Assembly (NCBI RefSeq): GCF_900112425.1
Contig: NZ_FOLP01000016.1
Span: forward strand, 62,001 to 126,000
Direction: 5' to 3'
DNA length: 64,000 nucleotides
Source of the DNA: Variovorax sp. OK212
GTDB taxonomy: Bacteria; Pseudomonadota; Gammaproteobacteria; Burkholderiales; Burkholderiaceae_C
The notes beneath the pieces are model-generated. The model made no database searches and had not been told where the DNA came from. It was given only the letters and a program-made list of their open reading frames with translations. Each line of letters begins with the position of its first letter. The first letter of the stretch is position 1. Both the position numbers and the translations under genes were made by a program. Of the stretch, positions 17,824 to 26,685 are shown piece after piece.

Positions 17824-18621
17824 TTACTGCATCTTGGGCAGGTCGGCCTGCAGCCACTTCTGGTACAGCTTGTTCAGCTCGCCGTTGGCGGTGTTCTTCT
17901 GCACGAACTCGTTCACGGCCTTGGCCAGCTCTTCCTGGCCGGGGCGCATCGCGATGCCCATCGACTGCTGCACCAGCGTGAACTTGTTTTCGAAGGTGTT
18001 GGCAGGCACGCGCTTGGCGATCTGCGCGGCCACGGTCACCGAGCAGCCGATGGCGTCGACCTGGCCCGAGATCAGGGCCTGCATGGCCGATGCGTCGTCG
18101 TCGAAGCGGCGGATCTCGGTGCCTTCCGGCGCGGCCTTGGTCACGGCCACGTCCTGCGTGGACGCGCGGGCCACGCCCACGCGCAGGCCCTTCAGGTCGC
18201 CGGCGGCCTTGATGGGAGCCTTGGTCGCGCCGTACAGCACGATGGTGGCGGCCGCGTAGGGCTGCGAGAACTGCACCTGCTTCGAACGCTCGGGCGTCAC
18301 GGCCAGCGAGGCCACCAGCAGGTCGACCTTGTTGGTCAGCAGGAAGGGAATGCGGTTCGGGCCCGTGACCGGCACGATGTTGGCCTTCACGCCCCAGTCC
18401 TTGGCCAGCAGCTTGGCCACGTCGGCGTCGTAGCCGTCGGGCTGGTTCTTGGCGTCGGTGGTGCCGTAGGGCGGGAAGTCGACCAGCATGCCGATGGTGA
18501 TCTCGCCCTTCTTCTTGATGTCGGCCACGGACTGTGCCGAGGCGAAGGGTGCGAACACGGTCAGCGCGGCGCCGAGGCCCAGGGCTGCGAGGGCAGCGCG
18601 GCGGGTGGTGGTACGGGTCAT
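17824..18621 (-). CDS. ABC transporter substrate-binding protein, SBP_bac_3 family
   Basis: Periplasmic receptor of 265 aa: signal peptide with cleavage after about A29 (F-A-S-A), then the amino-acid-receptor pattern (G-M-L-V-D-F-P-P-Y-G, G-Y-D-A-D-V-A, and the R-S-K-Q-V-Q-F-S-Q-P-Y motif). The ligand pocket cannot be read by eye. Some SBP_bac_3 proteins bind carboxylates and sugar acids, which would fit the kgu-like genes in the same operon. An AGGAG-type site (GGAGACACATTCC) precedes the start. Confidence 0.88.
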   Translation of the reverse strand: MTRTTTRRAALAALGLGAALTVFAPFASAQSVADIKKKGEITIGMLVDFPPYGTTDAKNQPDGYDADVAKLLAKDWGVKANIVPVTGPNRIPFLLTNKVDLLVASLAVTPERSKQVQFSQPYAAATIVLYGATKAPIKAAGDLKGLRVGVARASTQDVAVTKAAPEGTEIRRFDDDASAMQALISGQVDAIGCSVTVAAQIAKRVPANTFENKFTLVQQSMGIAMRPGQEELAKAVNEFVQKNTANGELNKLYQKWLQADLPKMQ

Positions 18622-18673
18622 GGAATGTGTCTCCTGAATAAAGAAAGGAACGACGAGAAAGAAGAAACGGAAA

Positions 18674-19327
18674 TCAGCGGGCGAGCGCGCGGGCGCGCTT
18701 GCGCTCCATGTGCGCGGCCAGCAGCGACAGCGGCCAGCAGATCGCGAAGTAGATGGCCGCCACCACCGAGAACACGATGAGCGGCTGGAAGGTGGCGTTG
18801 TTCACGATCTGCCCGGCGCGCGTGACCTCGACGAAGCCGATGATGGCCGCGAGCGACGTGCCCTTGATGATCTGCACCACGTAGCCCACCGTGGGCGCCA
18901 GCGCGATCTTCAGCGCCTGCGGCAGCACCACGTCGCGCATGCGGGCGCTGTACTTGAGGCTCAGCGCCTCGGCCGCTTCCCACTGGCCGCGCGGAATGGC
19001 TTCGATGCAACCGCGCCAGATCTCGCCCAGGAAGGCGGCGCTGTTCAGGATGAGCGCCACGCCCGCGGCCACCCACGGGTTGATGTCCAGCCCCAGCACC
19101 GGCGCGCCGAAGAACACCAGGAACAGCTGCAGCAGCAGCGGCGTGCCCTGGAAGATCTGGATGAAGGTGGTCGAGATGCCGCGGGCCCAGCGCGACTCCG
19201 ACGTGCGCATCAGCGCGATGACGAGCCCCAGGATCGCGCCTCCCACGAAGGCGATGGCCGACAGCGCCAGCGTCCACTTGGCCGCTTCGAGGATGAAAAG
19301 GAATTCGGGATAGCCGAAGGTACGCAT
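18674..19327 (-). CDS. ABC transporter permease, polar amino acid type
   Basis: HisM/GlnP-like permease of 217 aa with about five membrane spans and the EAA loop (W-E-A-A-E-A-L-S-L-K-Y then V-V-L-P-Q-A-L) that docks on the ATPase. It pairs with the second permease gene immediately upstream (19352-20023), giving a heterodimeric channel typical of this transporter class. The gap to the binding-protein gene is 52 bp, and all are read in one direction from the PtxS-type operator region. Confidence 0.9.
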   Translation of the reverse strand: MRTFGYPEFLFILEAAKWTLALSAIAFVGGAILGLVIALMRTSESRWARGISTTFIQIFQGTPLLLQLFLVFFGAPVLGLDINPWVAAGVALILNSAAFLGEIWRGCIEAIPRGQWEAAEALSLKYSARMRDVVLPQALKIALAPTVGYVVQIIKGTSLAAIIGFVEVTRAGQIVNNATFQPLIVFSVVAAIYFAICWPLSLLAAHMERKRARALAR

Positions 19328-19351
19328 GGTGTCTGCTCCGTCCGTGGTCTC

Positions 19352-20023
19352 TTACCGGCGGTCCGGGTAGTTGAGCGTGCGCTTGTAGATCAGCTTGAAC
19401 ATCGCCGAGAAGGCGAGCGCCAGCGCCAGGTAGATGCCCGCGACCACGATGTAGATCTCGAAGCTGCGGAAGGTCTGCGACTGCAGGTTGGCGGCCACCG
19501 AGGTCAGGTCGTCGGCCGAGATGACCGAGACCACCGCCGAACTCAGCATCAGCAGGATGAACTGGCTGGTGAGCGCCGGGTAGATGGCCTTCAGCGCCGG
19601 CTTGATGATGACGAAGCGGAAGATTTCCCACGGCTTGAGGTTGAGCGCGCGGCCCGCCTCGATCTGGCCCTTGGGAATGGACTCGATGCCCGCGCGGATG
19701 ATTTCCGTGGCGTAGGCGCCCAGGTTCACCACCATGGCCACCAGCGCGGCCGTTTGCGGCGACCAGCGCAGGCCGATGGCCGGCAGCGCGAAGAAGAAGA
19801 AGAACAGCTGCACGAGGAACGGCGTGTTGCGGATCACCTCGATGTAGGCATTGACGATGAAGCGCAGCCAGCCCGGCCCCGAGGTCTTGCCCCAGGCACA
19901 GAAGATGGCCACCACCAGACCCAGCACGGTGGCCACGAGCGACAGCTGGACGGTGATCCAGGTGCCCTTGAGCAGCAGCGGCCAGGCGGCGAAGACGGCG
20001 TCGAATTGAAACTGGTAGTTCAT
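19352..20023 (-). CDS. ABC transporter permease, polar amino acid type
   Basis: Second permease, 223 aa, about five membrane spans, with the EAA-type loop (I-E-A-G-R-A-L-N-L-K-P then I-I-K-P-A-L). It is the first gene of the kgu-like operon; the PtxS-type palindrome is 80 bp upstream. I placed the start at 20023 (M-N-Y-Q-F); a frame to 20074 adds an unlikely Pro/Ala leader. It works with the downstream permease, receptor and ATPase. Confidence 0.88.
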   Translation of the reverse strand: MNYQFQFDAVFAAWPLLLKGTWITVQLSLVATVLGLVVAIFCAWGKTSGPGWLRFIVNAYIEVIRNTPFLVQLFFFFFALPAIGLRWSPQTAALVAMVVNLGAYATEIIRAGIESIPKGQIEAGRALNLKPWEIFRFVIIKPALKAIYPALTSQFILLMLSSAVVSVISADDLTSVAANLQSQTFRSFEIYIVVAGIYLALALAFSAMFKLIYKRTLNYPDRR

Positions 20024-20102
20024 GGTGGGCGAGCGCGCAACAGGTGCAGGAAACGCCGGTTGTGCGCCGTGCATGCCTGAAAAGCAATGCTTGCAGCTTA
20101 TA

Positions 20103-20116
20103 TGAAACCGGTTTCA
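20103..20116. promoter_or_regulatory. PtxS-type operator TGAAACCGGTTTCA
   Basis: A perfect 14-bp palindrome in the 153-bp divergent region between the first permease gene and the CorA-like gene. It is identical to the operator described for PtxS in Pseudomonas. It lies 80 bp upstream of the first ABC permease start, where a LacI-type repressor would block initiation. The cognate repressor is predicted to be the LacI-type protein at 13149-14174. Confidence 0.85.
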
Positions 20117-20122
20117 GACCCT

Positions 20123-20140
20123 CCTAGGGATTCCCCTAGG
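20123..20140. promoter_or_regulatory. Second palindrome, CCTAGGG/CCCTAGG
   Basis: Perfect 7-bp arms around an ATTC centre, only 6 bp from the PtxS-type operator and 37 bp before the CorA-like start. It could be a second operator or an RNA hairpin in the CorA-like leader. No regulator can be named. Confidence 0.45.
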
Positions 20141-20176
20141 TGGTCGTTTTGTCCTACCCGCTGCCTACACTGAGCG

Positions 20177-21904
20177 ATGCTGAACCCACCCGCCGCCACC
20201 CTGCCCGCTGAGGCGAACGCGCTCGCTGCCAGCGCCGTCGGCGCCCCTGGAGCCTCTCCCGGCGCGCCCACCGTGCAGCATTTCAGGCAGGCGCTGCTCT
20301 GGCCCCTGCGGCTGATGCCCGCCGCCGACGCCAAGCCCGCCCACCACGGGCCGTGGCACGTGCTGCGCGAGATGGGCGAGGCCTCGCCCTGGCGCGAGGA
20401 GGTCGACGAATACACCGGCGACAGCAGCCGCTTCCACGAGCGGCACTACAACGAGTTCGTGAGCTTCCTGCCTTACGTGCAGCGCTTCCTGTACGGCGAG
20501 GGGCGCGCGCGCGGCGCGACCGACAGTGCCGGCGCCGACGGCGATTCGCCCATGCGCATCTTCCGCCGCCACGACGTGGCCGCGGTGCGCCTGGTCGCGC
20601 AGCCGGGCGACGCGCCGGTCACGCTGCAGGTGATCCACTGCGATCTGTACTTCTTCTTCGACATCGACGTGGTGCTGCTCAACCTGGAGGTCGGCGCCGA
20701 CCACCTGAGCCTCGCGCAGGCGCAGGACATCCTGTACCGCTTCGGGCGCGCCTACCCTTCCGGCTGGGAGCCCGACGGCTCGGCGCTGCATTGCATGGCC
20801 AGCGTCGAATGGCTGGCCGCCGACGGCCGGGTGCTCGCGAGCTCCGACGCGCAGCAGCGCGAGGCCTTCCTGTCGCACGTGGCCCAGCACCGCGCGCCGC
20901 GCATCTCGTCGCACTGGGCCTACCTGATGCAGCCGCTGGTGACCGACTACTCCGACGAGCCCGGCGCGCTGCGCTACCGGCAGATCGAGTACTACCGCAT
21001 GCCCGTCATGGCCTACCTGTCGCTGGACGACCCGCGCCGCCTCACGCGCGACGACTTCGTGCGGCTCGCGCTGGTCACCGGCGCGGGCGCCACCGACGCC
21101 CACCTGCCCTATGCCGACCACCACCTGGCTGACTTCGAGCACAAGTACTGCTACGACCGCTTCTGGGTGAACGCGGGCGCGGCGCCCAACACGCGCTACC
21201 TGTGCAACGGACATGCGCTGGTGGTGGTGGGCGATGCGCGCTCGGAGTTCTTCTGCTGCCGCGACCGCGGCGTGCTCGCGCAGTTCAGGCACCAGCACTT
21301 CCTGCTGTTTCTGATCGCGCACTTCCAGAAGGCCTCGCTGCTGATGTTCTCCGACCAGCTGGTGGAGGCGCTGAAGCGGCTGGACATCCGCAGCACGCCG
21401 AGCGTGAAGCTGTTCAAGCGCGCCATCCGCGCGAGCTTCGAGCGCTTCCTGCGCTTCACGCACCGCTACTGGTTCCACGAGATCTCCGAGCAGGCGCAGG
21501 TGCGCGCGCTGTCGCACATGTGCGCCACCCACCTCGGGCTCGACCCGCTGTACGACGAGGTCAAGGCGCGCATCGCCGACATGAACACCTACCTCGACGC
21601 CGACAGCCTGCGCCGCCAGGCCAGCACCGTCGTGCGGCTCACGGTGGTCACGCTGTTCGGGCTCATCGGCACCATCACCACCGGCTTCCTGGGCATGAAC
21701 CTGCTGGCCGAGGCCGACGCGCCGCTGTGGCGCAAGGCGGTCTGGTTCGGCGTGGTGTTCGTGGCGACCACCTGGCTCACCATCTACACGATGGTGAAGT
21801 CGCAGCGGCTGTCGGACTTCATCGACGCGCTGTCGAACGACAAGCTGGGCTTTCGCGGCAAGATGGCCGCGCTGGCGCGGGTGTGGCGGCCGGGCGCCGA
21901 TTGA
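20177..21904 (+). CDS. CorA-like divalent cation transporter
   Basis: Membrane protein of 575 aa whose long N-terminal part (about 1-485) is cytoplasmic and mixed alpha/beta. Two membrane helices close the protein (about 487-508 and 518-540). The first ends with G-M-N (506-508), the hallmark of CorA/MIT magnesium channels at the pore mouth, and a basic tail follows. The cytoplasmic domain is larger than in classical CorA (about 320 aa in total), so this is a divergent branch. It is divergent from the kgu-like operon and 20 bp from the phosphoesterase gene. Confidence 0.75.
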   Translation: MLNPPAATLPAEANALAASAVGAPGASPGAPTVQHFRQALLWPLRLMPAADAKPAHHGPWHVLREMGEASPWREEVDEYTGDSSRFHERHYNEFVSFLPYVQRFLYGEGRARGATDSAGADGDSPMRIFRRHDVAAVRLVAQPGDAPVTLQVIHCDLYFFFDIDVVLLNLEVGADHLSLAQAQDILYRFGRAYPSGWEPDGSALHCMASVEWLAADGRVLASSDAQQREAFLSHVAQHRAPRISSHWAYLMQPLVTDYSDEPGALRYRQIEYYRMPVMAYLSLDDPRRLTRDDFVRLALVTGAGATDAHLPYADHHLADFEHKYCYDRFWVNAGAAPNTRYLCNGHALVVVGDARSEFFCCRDRGVLAQFRHQHFLLFLIAHFQKASLLMFSDQLVEALKRLDIRSTPSVKLFKRAIRASFERFLRFTHRYWFHEISEQAQVRALSHMCATHLGLDPLYDEVKARIADMNTYLDADSLRRQASTVVRLTVVTLFGLIGTITTGFLGMNLLAEADAPLWRKAVWFGVVFVATTWLTIYTMVKSQRLSDFIDALSNDKLGFRGKMAALARVWRPGAD

Positions 21905-21924
21905 CCGGACGGCAGAATCGCGCG

Positions 21925-22665
21925 ATGCGCATCGCCATCGTCTCGGACATTCACGGCAACCTTCCGGCCCTCGAGGCCGTGGTCGAGGACATCGCCCGCC
22001 GCGGCGCCGACCTGGTCGTCAACCTGGGCGACAGCGTGTCCGGCCCGTTGATGCCGCTGGAGACCGCGCGGTTCCTCATGGCGCAGGACTGGGTGCACCT
22101 GGCCGGCAACCACGAACGCCAGCTGCTGACGCTGGGCCCGGGCCGATGGGGGCCTTCGGACGAATTCGCGCACGCCCGCCTGGGCCCGAAGGAGTTCGAA
22201 TGGCTGGCGTCGCTCGAACCGAGCCTGCGCCTGAGCCCCGAAGTCATGCTGTGCCATGGCACGCCGAGCAGCGACGTCGCGTACTTTCTCGAGACGGTCG
22301 AACCGTCGCTGTTCCGTGCGGCCACGCTGGCGGAGATCGACGCGCGCCTCGGCCAGGTCGATGCGCCACTGGTCGCATGCGGGCACACGCATGTGCCGCG
22401 CGCGGTTCGCGCCTCCAGCGGCCAGCTCATCGTCAACCCGGGCAGCGTGGGCCTGCCGGCGTACGACGACATCCATCCGTTCCCGCATGCCGTGCAGACG
22501 GGTTCGCCGGACGCGCGCTACGCCATTGCCGAACAGCGGGACGGCGCATGGACCTGCGCGCTGCTGTCGGTGCCCTACGACCATCGGCCCATGGCCGCGC
22601 TGGCGCTCTCGCGCCAGCGGCCCGACTGGGCCAGCGCGCTGCGCACCGGCTACCTGCCGCGATAG
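21925..22665 (+). CDS. Calcineurin-like metallophosphoesterase (YfcE/MJ0936-like)
   Basis: Phosphoesterase of 246 aa with all metal-binding blocks in order: D-I-H-G-N near residues 8-12, G-D near 36-37, G-N-H-E near 60-63, a lone His (L-C-H-G), and G-H-T-H near 152-155. It probably hydrolyses phosphodiesters or phosphomonoesters with two divalent metals. It follows the CorA-like gene by 20 bp on the same strand, suggesting co-expression of a metal transporter with a metal enzyme. Natural substrate unknown. Confidence 0.88.
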   Translation: MRIAIVSDIHGNLPALEAVVEDIARRGADLVVNLGDSVSGPLMPLETARFLMAQDWVHLAGNHERQLLTLGPGRWGPSDEFAHARLGPKEFEWLASLEPSLRLSPEVMLCHGTPSSDVAYFLETVEPSLFRAATLAEIDARLGQVDAPLVACGHTHVPRAVRASSGQLIVNPGSVGLPAYDDIHPFPHAVQTGSPDARYAIAEQRDGAWTCALLSVPYDHRPMAALALSRQRPDWASALRTGYLPR

Positions 22666-22692
22666 CAGCTTCGGCTTCGGCTTCGGCTACGC

Positions 22693-23835
22693 CTACCCCT
22701 GCGCCAGCAACTGCTTGGCGATCATGTTCCGGTGGATCTCCGACGCGCCTTCGTAGATGCGCAGCACCCGCAGGTCGCGGTAGACGCGCTCGACGATGGT
22801 GCCGCGGCAGTAGCCCGAGCCACCGAAGATCTGCAGCGCCTTGTCGGCGATGCGGCAGGCCGCCTCGGTGCAGATCACCTTCACCATCGACGCCTTCATG
22901 CGCGCGTCTTCGCCGCGCGCGGCGCGCCACACCGCCTCGAACAGCACCATGCGCGCGGCGTGCAGGTCCATCGCCATGTCCGCGATCATGTGCTGGATGG
23001 CCTGGTGCTCGCCCAGTGTCTGGCCGAAGGTGACGCGCGTCTTCGCATGCTCGATGGTTTCGTCGAGCGCGATCTGCGCGGGGCCCAGCGCCTGGCAGCC
23101 GACGTTGAGCCGGCCTTCGTTCAGCCCCGACATCGCATACGACAGGCCGCGGCCCTCCTCGCCCAGCAGGTTCTCCACGGGAATGCGGCAGTCGGTGAAA
23201 GAGATCTCGCACAGGCTGTCGTCCATCCAGCCCATGGTCGCCATGGTGCGCGTCACCTTGAAGCCGGGCGTGGTGGTGTCGAGCAGGAAGGCCGAGATGC
23301 CGCGCTTGCCGGCCGAGCGGTCGGTGGAGGCGAGCACGGTGATCGAGTGCGCGTGGTTGGCGTTCGAGATGAAGGTCTTCACGCCGTTCAGCACGTAGTG
23401 GTCGCCCTCGCGCGTCGCCGACGTGAGCATGCGCGCCGCGTCCGAGCCCGCATGCGGCTCGGTGATGGCGATGCAGTTGCGCGAGCGGCCCGAGGCGATC
23501 TCAGGCAGCCACTTCTTCTTGATCGCCTCCGAGCCGTGGTCCACGATGATGTGCACGCCCGGCCCGAGCGCCGAGCGCACGAAGGGCCAGAACTGCGGCG
23601 GCAGGCGCGCGAGCTCCAGCTGCACCGCCACGCTGGTGAGGTGGTCCATCGGCATGCCGCCCCAGGCCTCGGGAATGGCCATGCCGTAGAAGCCCATTTC
23701 GCGCAGCGTGGTCTCCACCTGCTCGGGCACCTCGCCGGTTTCATGGAAGCGCGGCTCCAGCTTGAGCAACGCGTCGACCGCATTGCGCGTGGCCACCCGC
23801 ATTTCTTCGGCGTCGGGGGGCAGATCGAAATTCAT
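22693..23835 (-). CDS. Acyl-CoA dehydrogenase
   Basis: Flavoprotein of 380 aa with the ACAD signatures: I-A-I-T-E-P-H-A-G-S-D near 125-135 for FAD and substrate, and the C-terminal I-Y-E-G-A-S-E-I-H (catalytic Glu362) followed by N-M-I-A-K. It introduces a 2,3-double bond into an acyl-CoA and needs an electron-transfer flavoprotein. It is the last gene of the minus-strand run SDR, CrtC-like, crotonase, MaoC, ACAD, whose promoter region carries the TTGGTTGAACCAA site. Substrate unknown, probably cyclic or branched. Confidence 0.92.
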   Translation of the reverse strand: MNFDLPPDAEEMRVATRNAVDALLKLEPRFHETGEVPEQVETTLREMGFYGMAIPEAWGGMPMDHLTSVAVQLELARLPPQFWPFVRSALGPGVHIIVDHGSEAIKKKWLPEIASGRSRNCIAITEPHAGSDAARMLTSATREGDHYVLNGVKTFISNANHAHSITVLASTDRSAGKRGISAFLLDTTTPGFKVTRTMATMGWMDDSLCEISFTDCRIPVENLLGEEGRGLSYAMSGLNEGRLNVGCQALGPAQIALDETIEHAKTRVTFGQTLGEHQAIQHMIADMAMDLHAARMVLFEAVWRAARGEDARMKASMVKVICTEAACRIADKALQIFGGSGYCRGTIVERVYRDLRVLRIYEGASEIHRNMIAKQLLAQG

Positions 23836-23873
23836 GGCATCTCCTTGGGTTGACTGTGGTGGGCCGGCAGCGG

Positions 23874-24749
23874 CTACAGAAGCTCGGCCCGGCCGTGCGT
23901 GAGCACGAGCACGTCGCGCTCGAGCGCGCGCAGGCGAAACGCCACTCCGGTGCCGTCGCGCCAGCTTTCGAGCCGCAGCGTTTCGCCGGGGTAGACCGGC
24001 GCCGAGAAGCGCGCGCGCATGGCGCGCAGCCGCGCGGGGTCCGAATCGGCATACGCCGCCAGCAGGCCGCGACCAGCCATGCCCCAGGTCGCGAGGCCGT
24101 GCAGGATGGGGCGCGCAAAGCCCACCTTGGCGGCGAACGCGGGCTCGGCGTGCAGCGGGTTCATGTCGCCCGACAGGCGGTACAGCAGCGCCTGGTCGGG
24201 TCGCGTCGGCAAGTCGAGGGTGAGCTGGGGTGCGACATCGGCCGCCGGGTGTTCGGCAGGTAGTGCCGGCGCGGGCTCGTCGCACTGGCCGTCCCCGGCC
24301 GAGAACCCGCCATCGCCGCGCAGGAAGTACACGCTCTCAACCGTGGCCAGCGCCTGGCCGTCGCCGTCGACGAGTTCCTTCTCGGCATGCAGGATCGCCC
24401 CCTTGCCTTCGCCCTTGTCGACCAGCCGCGTGACGCGCGTGCGGCCGACGACCGTGCCCGACGGCGGCAGCGGCGCATGCAGGCGCACCGCCTGCTCGCC
24501 GTGCACGAGCTTCATGAAGTCGATGCCGATCTCCTTGCGCTCGCGCATCCAGAAGCCGGGCGAGGCCAGCACGGCGGCCATGGTGGGCAGCGCCGCGAGT
24601 TCCTTCTCGTAGACGAAGCGCAGCTGCTTCTCGTCGAGCGGGTCGGCGCCCAGGCCGAGCCCGAGGGCGTAGAGCATCGTGTCCCTGGGCGTGTAGGCGT
24701 GGCGCACGTCGCCCGATTGCCAGTCGCGTGCCTTGCGGTAGTCGATCAT
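23874..24749 (-). CDS. MaoC/FAS1-type double hotdog dehydratase
   Basis: 291 aa. The first half resembles the FAS1-like dehydratase domain, and the second half is a MaoC hydratase with the catalytic D-M-N-P-L-H motif (Asp195, His200) and R-P-I-L-H-G. Such proteins add or remove water on (R)-3-hydroxyacyl-CoA. It starts 55 bp after the crotonase stop; the gap holds four copies of a TTGACGGTC-like 9-mer. It should work with the following acyl-CoA dehydrogenase in a beta-oxidation-like pathway. Confidence 0.85.
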   Translation of the reverse strand: MIDYRKARDWQSGDVRHAYTPRDTMLYALGLGLGADPLDEKQLRFVYEKELAALPTMAAVLASPGFWMRERKEIGIDFMKLVHGEQAVRLHAPLPPSGTVVGRTRVTRLVDKGEGKGAILHAEKELVDGDGQALATVESVYFLRGDGGFSAGDGQCDEPAPALPAEHPAADVAPQLTLDLPTRPDQALLYRLSGDMNPLHAEPAFAAKVGFARPILHGLATWGMAGRGLLAAYADSDPARLRAMRARFSAPVYPGETLRLESWRDGTGVAFRLRALERDVLVLTHGRAELL

Positions 24750-24762
24750 GGGTGTGGCTGTG

Positions 24763-24798
24763 TTGTCGGTGTTGACGGTCTTGACGGTCTTGACCGTG
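24763..24798. repeat. Tandem 9-bp repeat (TTGACGGTC-like, 4 copies)
   Basis: Units TTGTCGGTG, TTGACGGTC, TTGACGGTC and TTGACCGTG in the gap between the crotonase stop and the MaoC start. Non-coding. One of several short arrays with units of 6-12 bp placed at gene boundaries in this window. Confidence 0.85.
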
Positions 24799-24804
24799 TT
24801 GAAC

Positions 24805-25599
24805 TCATGAAGACGCCGCCGGCCAGCGGAACTGCGCCGGCTCGCGCGCGGCGAAACGCCGCACCGCCTCTTTCGCGTAGTCGCTGCCCGAGGCCAGTGC
24901 CTGGCCGTCGGCTTCCACGTCGAGCAGCGTCTGCAGGTCGTTGGCGAGCGAGTCGCGCAGCGCGCGCTTCGACAGCCCCATGGCCACCGGCGACGCGCCG
25001 GCAAAGCTGCGCGCAATGGCCTGGGCGCGCGGCAGAAGCGCCTGAACGGGCAGCACTTCCATCGCGATGCCCAAGCGCAGCGCCTCGGCCGCATCGACCT
25101 CGCGCGCCGAGAAGATCAGCTCCTTCGCGCGCTGCAGCCCGACCACGCGCGGCAGCGTGTAGTGCGCGGCCATGTCCGGAATGAGGCCGATGCGCTGGAA
25201 CACCATGCACAGCCGCGCGCGTTCGCTCAGCAGCACGATGTCGCACATCAGCGCGATGCTGAAGCCCGCGCCGAAGGCCACGCCGTCCACCGCGGCGATG
25301 ACGGGAATGTCGAGCGCCATCAACTCGGTGCAGATGCGCGAGTAGCGCGCCATGCCGTCGCGGCGCTGCTCGGCCGTGCGTGGCCCGCCCTGCCCCATGG
25401 CCTTGACGTCGCCGCCCGCGCAGAACGCGCCGCCCGCACCCGCAATGACCAGCGCGCGCACCGACGCGTCCGCGCGCAGCGCGGCCAGTTGCTCGCCGAG
25501 TTCGGCGGCCATGGCCGGGTCGAGCGCGTTCTTGGCCTCGGGGCGGTTCAGCGTCAGCAGGGCCACGCCGTCGTCGACGCGGAAGTCGATCGTCTTCAT
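24805..25599 (-). CDS. Enoyl-CoA isomerase-like crotonase (PaaG-like)
   Basis: Crotonase-fold protein of 264 aa with the oxyanion-hole motif G-A-F-C-A-G-G-D near 57-64. The two hydratase glutamates are missing: the first site reads G-A-G-F-S, and the second R-I-G-L-I-P-D. That pattern is the isomerase type (PaaG), where an Asp in the P-D turn does the proton transfer. I therefore expect a 2,3- to 3,4-enoyl-CoA isomerase or a related C-C chemistry rather than hydration. Its ATG overlaps the stop of the CrtC-like gene (ATGA at 25596-25599). Confidence 0.85.
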   Translation of the reverse strand: MKTIDFRVDDGVALLTLNRPEAKNALDPAMAAELGEQLAALRADASVRALVIAGAGGAFCAGGDVKAMGQGGPRTAEQRRDGMARYSRICTELMALDIPVIAAVDGVAFGAGFSIALMCDIVLLSERARLCMVFQRIGLIPDMAAHYTLPRVVGLQRAKELIFSAREVDAAEALRLGIAMEVLPVQALLPRAQAIARSFAGASPVAMGLSKRALRDSLANDLQTLLDVEADGQALASGSDYAKEAVRRFAAREPAQFRWPAASS

Positions 25600-26675
25600 G
25601 GCGCGGGCTCCTCCAGCACCGAGATGGGCGTGCCGTCGACCATCACGTCGCAGTACTCCGACATGCCGAGCACGCGGCGCCCTTCGCAGCTGTACTCGGT
25701 GATGCCTTCGGTGATGCGGGTGTACGAGCCGTCTTCACCCGTGCCGCCTGCACCGCCCGCACCGCCCGCGCCGCCCGCGCGTTTGTGCCGCAGCGGCACC
25801 AGCGCGCCGACCTTGCCCTGCAGCGTGTAGCTGCGCTCGGCCGTGCGCAGGTGCGCGGTGAAGCTGCGCGGAAAGTAGCGCTCGTCGTAGACCGTCACGA
25901 TGCGCCCGTCGATCACCGGCTCGTGGCGCCCGTTGCGCAGCACGTTGCCGCTCACGTGGTGGGCCTGTCCCTTGTGGTCTTTCCGGCCCTTGACCGACAG
26001 CAGCACGCCGAAGTCGCGCCCGAAGGTCACGGGCAGCCACTTGTACCAATGGAAGCTGTGCCAGTGGCGCGGCCCCCACGACTTGTCGCGGTAGCCCGTG
26101 CCGTCGATGTCGAAGCGCTGGCCGTCCACCGCGATGTGGCCGCGCACCGCCATGCTCTGCTCGGTGTGGCCGCGGTACACGGCGTTCGCGGGGTCGAGCA
26201 CCAGGCGGCTGCCGTCGGGCGCGACGATCTCGCCGCCGTGCATGGGCGACACGCCCTCGAAGTCGAGCGCGATCGACGCGGGCCGCTTGGGGTAGCGCTT
26301 GAAGGCGCTGCTCGGGTCGGCCATGGCGTGCGGGTCGTCCATCAGCAGCAGTTCGCCCTCGTACGTCGCGCGCAGCCGCTTGAAGGGCTCGATCACCTCG
26401 AAGCGCAGGCCGCCGGCGTCCATGGCGTCGTTGTTCGCAATGTGCGGACGGGCATGCATGAAGCCGACGCGGCCGTCGGGCAGGTAGACGCAGCACGTCA
26501 TCTCCGCGTGCCCTTCGTGCGGCCGGTTGCCCAGCCGCATCCACGCGCCGATGCCGCGCGCGGTGTCGAACGCGTTGAAGTACATGCTCTCGTTGTAGTT
26601 GGCGGCGTCTTCGGGCACGTGGGTGTACTCGTCCCTCGGGTCGAGGCGCAGCGTGCTGCCGGGCGGCATGTACAT
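25596..26675 (-). CDS. CrtC-like lipocalin-fold protein (DUF7064/DUF7065-like)
   Basis: 359 aa, rich in beta-strand and aromatic residues (W-G-P-R-H-W-H-S-F-H-W-Y-K-W near 200), without a signal peptide. The architecture resembles the two-domain family next to carotenoid 1,2-hydratase (CrtC), often filed as DUF7064/DUF7065 and common in acyl-CoA and terpenoid catabolic clusters. Biochemical role is unknown. It carries a G-G-A-G-G-A-G-G-A-G-G-T-G linker at about 301-313, encoded by a 9-bp tandem repeat. It starts 10 bp after the SDR stop and is coupled to the crotonase. Confidence 0.65.
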   Translation of the reverse strand: MYMPPGSTLRLDPRDEYTHVPEDAANYNESMYFNAFDTARGIGAWMRLGNRPHEGHAEMTCCVYLPDGRVGFMHARPHIANNDAMDAGGLRFEVIEPFKRLRATYEGELLLMDDPHAMADPSSAFKRYPKRPASIALDFEGVSPMHGGEIVAPDGSRLVLDPANAVYRGHTEQSMAVRGHIAVDGQRFDIDGTGYRDKSWGPRHWHSFHWYKWLPVTFGRDFGVLLSVKGRKDHKGQAHHVSGNVLRNGRHEPVIDGRIVTVYDERYFPRSFTAHLRTAERSYTLQGKVGALVPLRHKRAGGAGGAGGAGGTGEDGSYTRITEGITEYSCEGRRVLGMSEYCDVMVDGTPISVLEEPAP

Positions 26676-26685
26676 GGCCGCTCGC

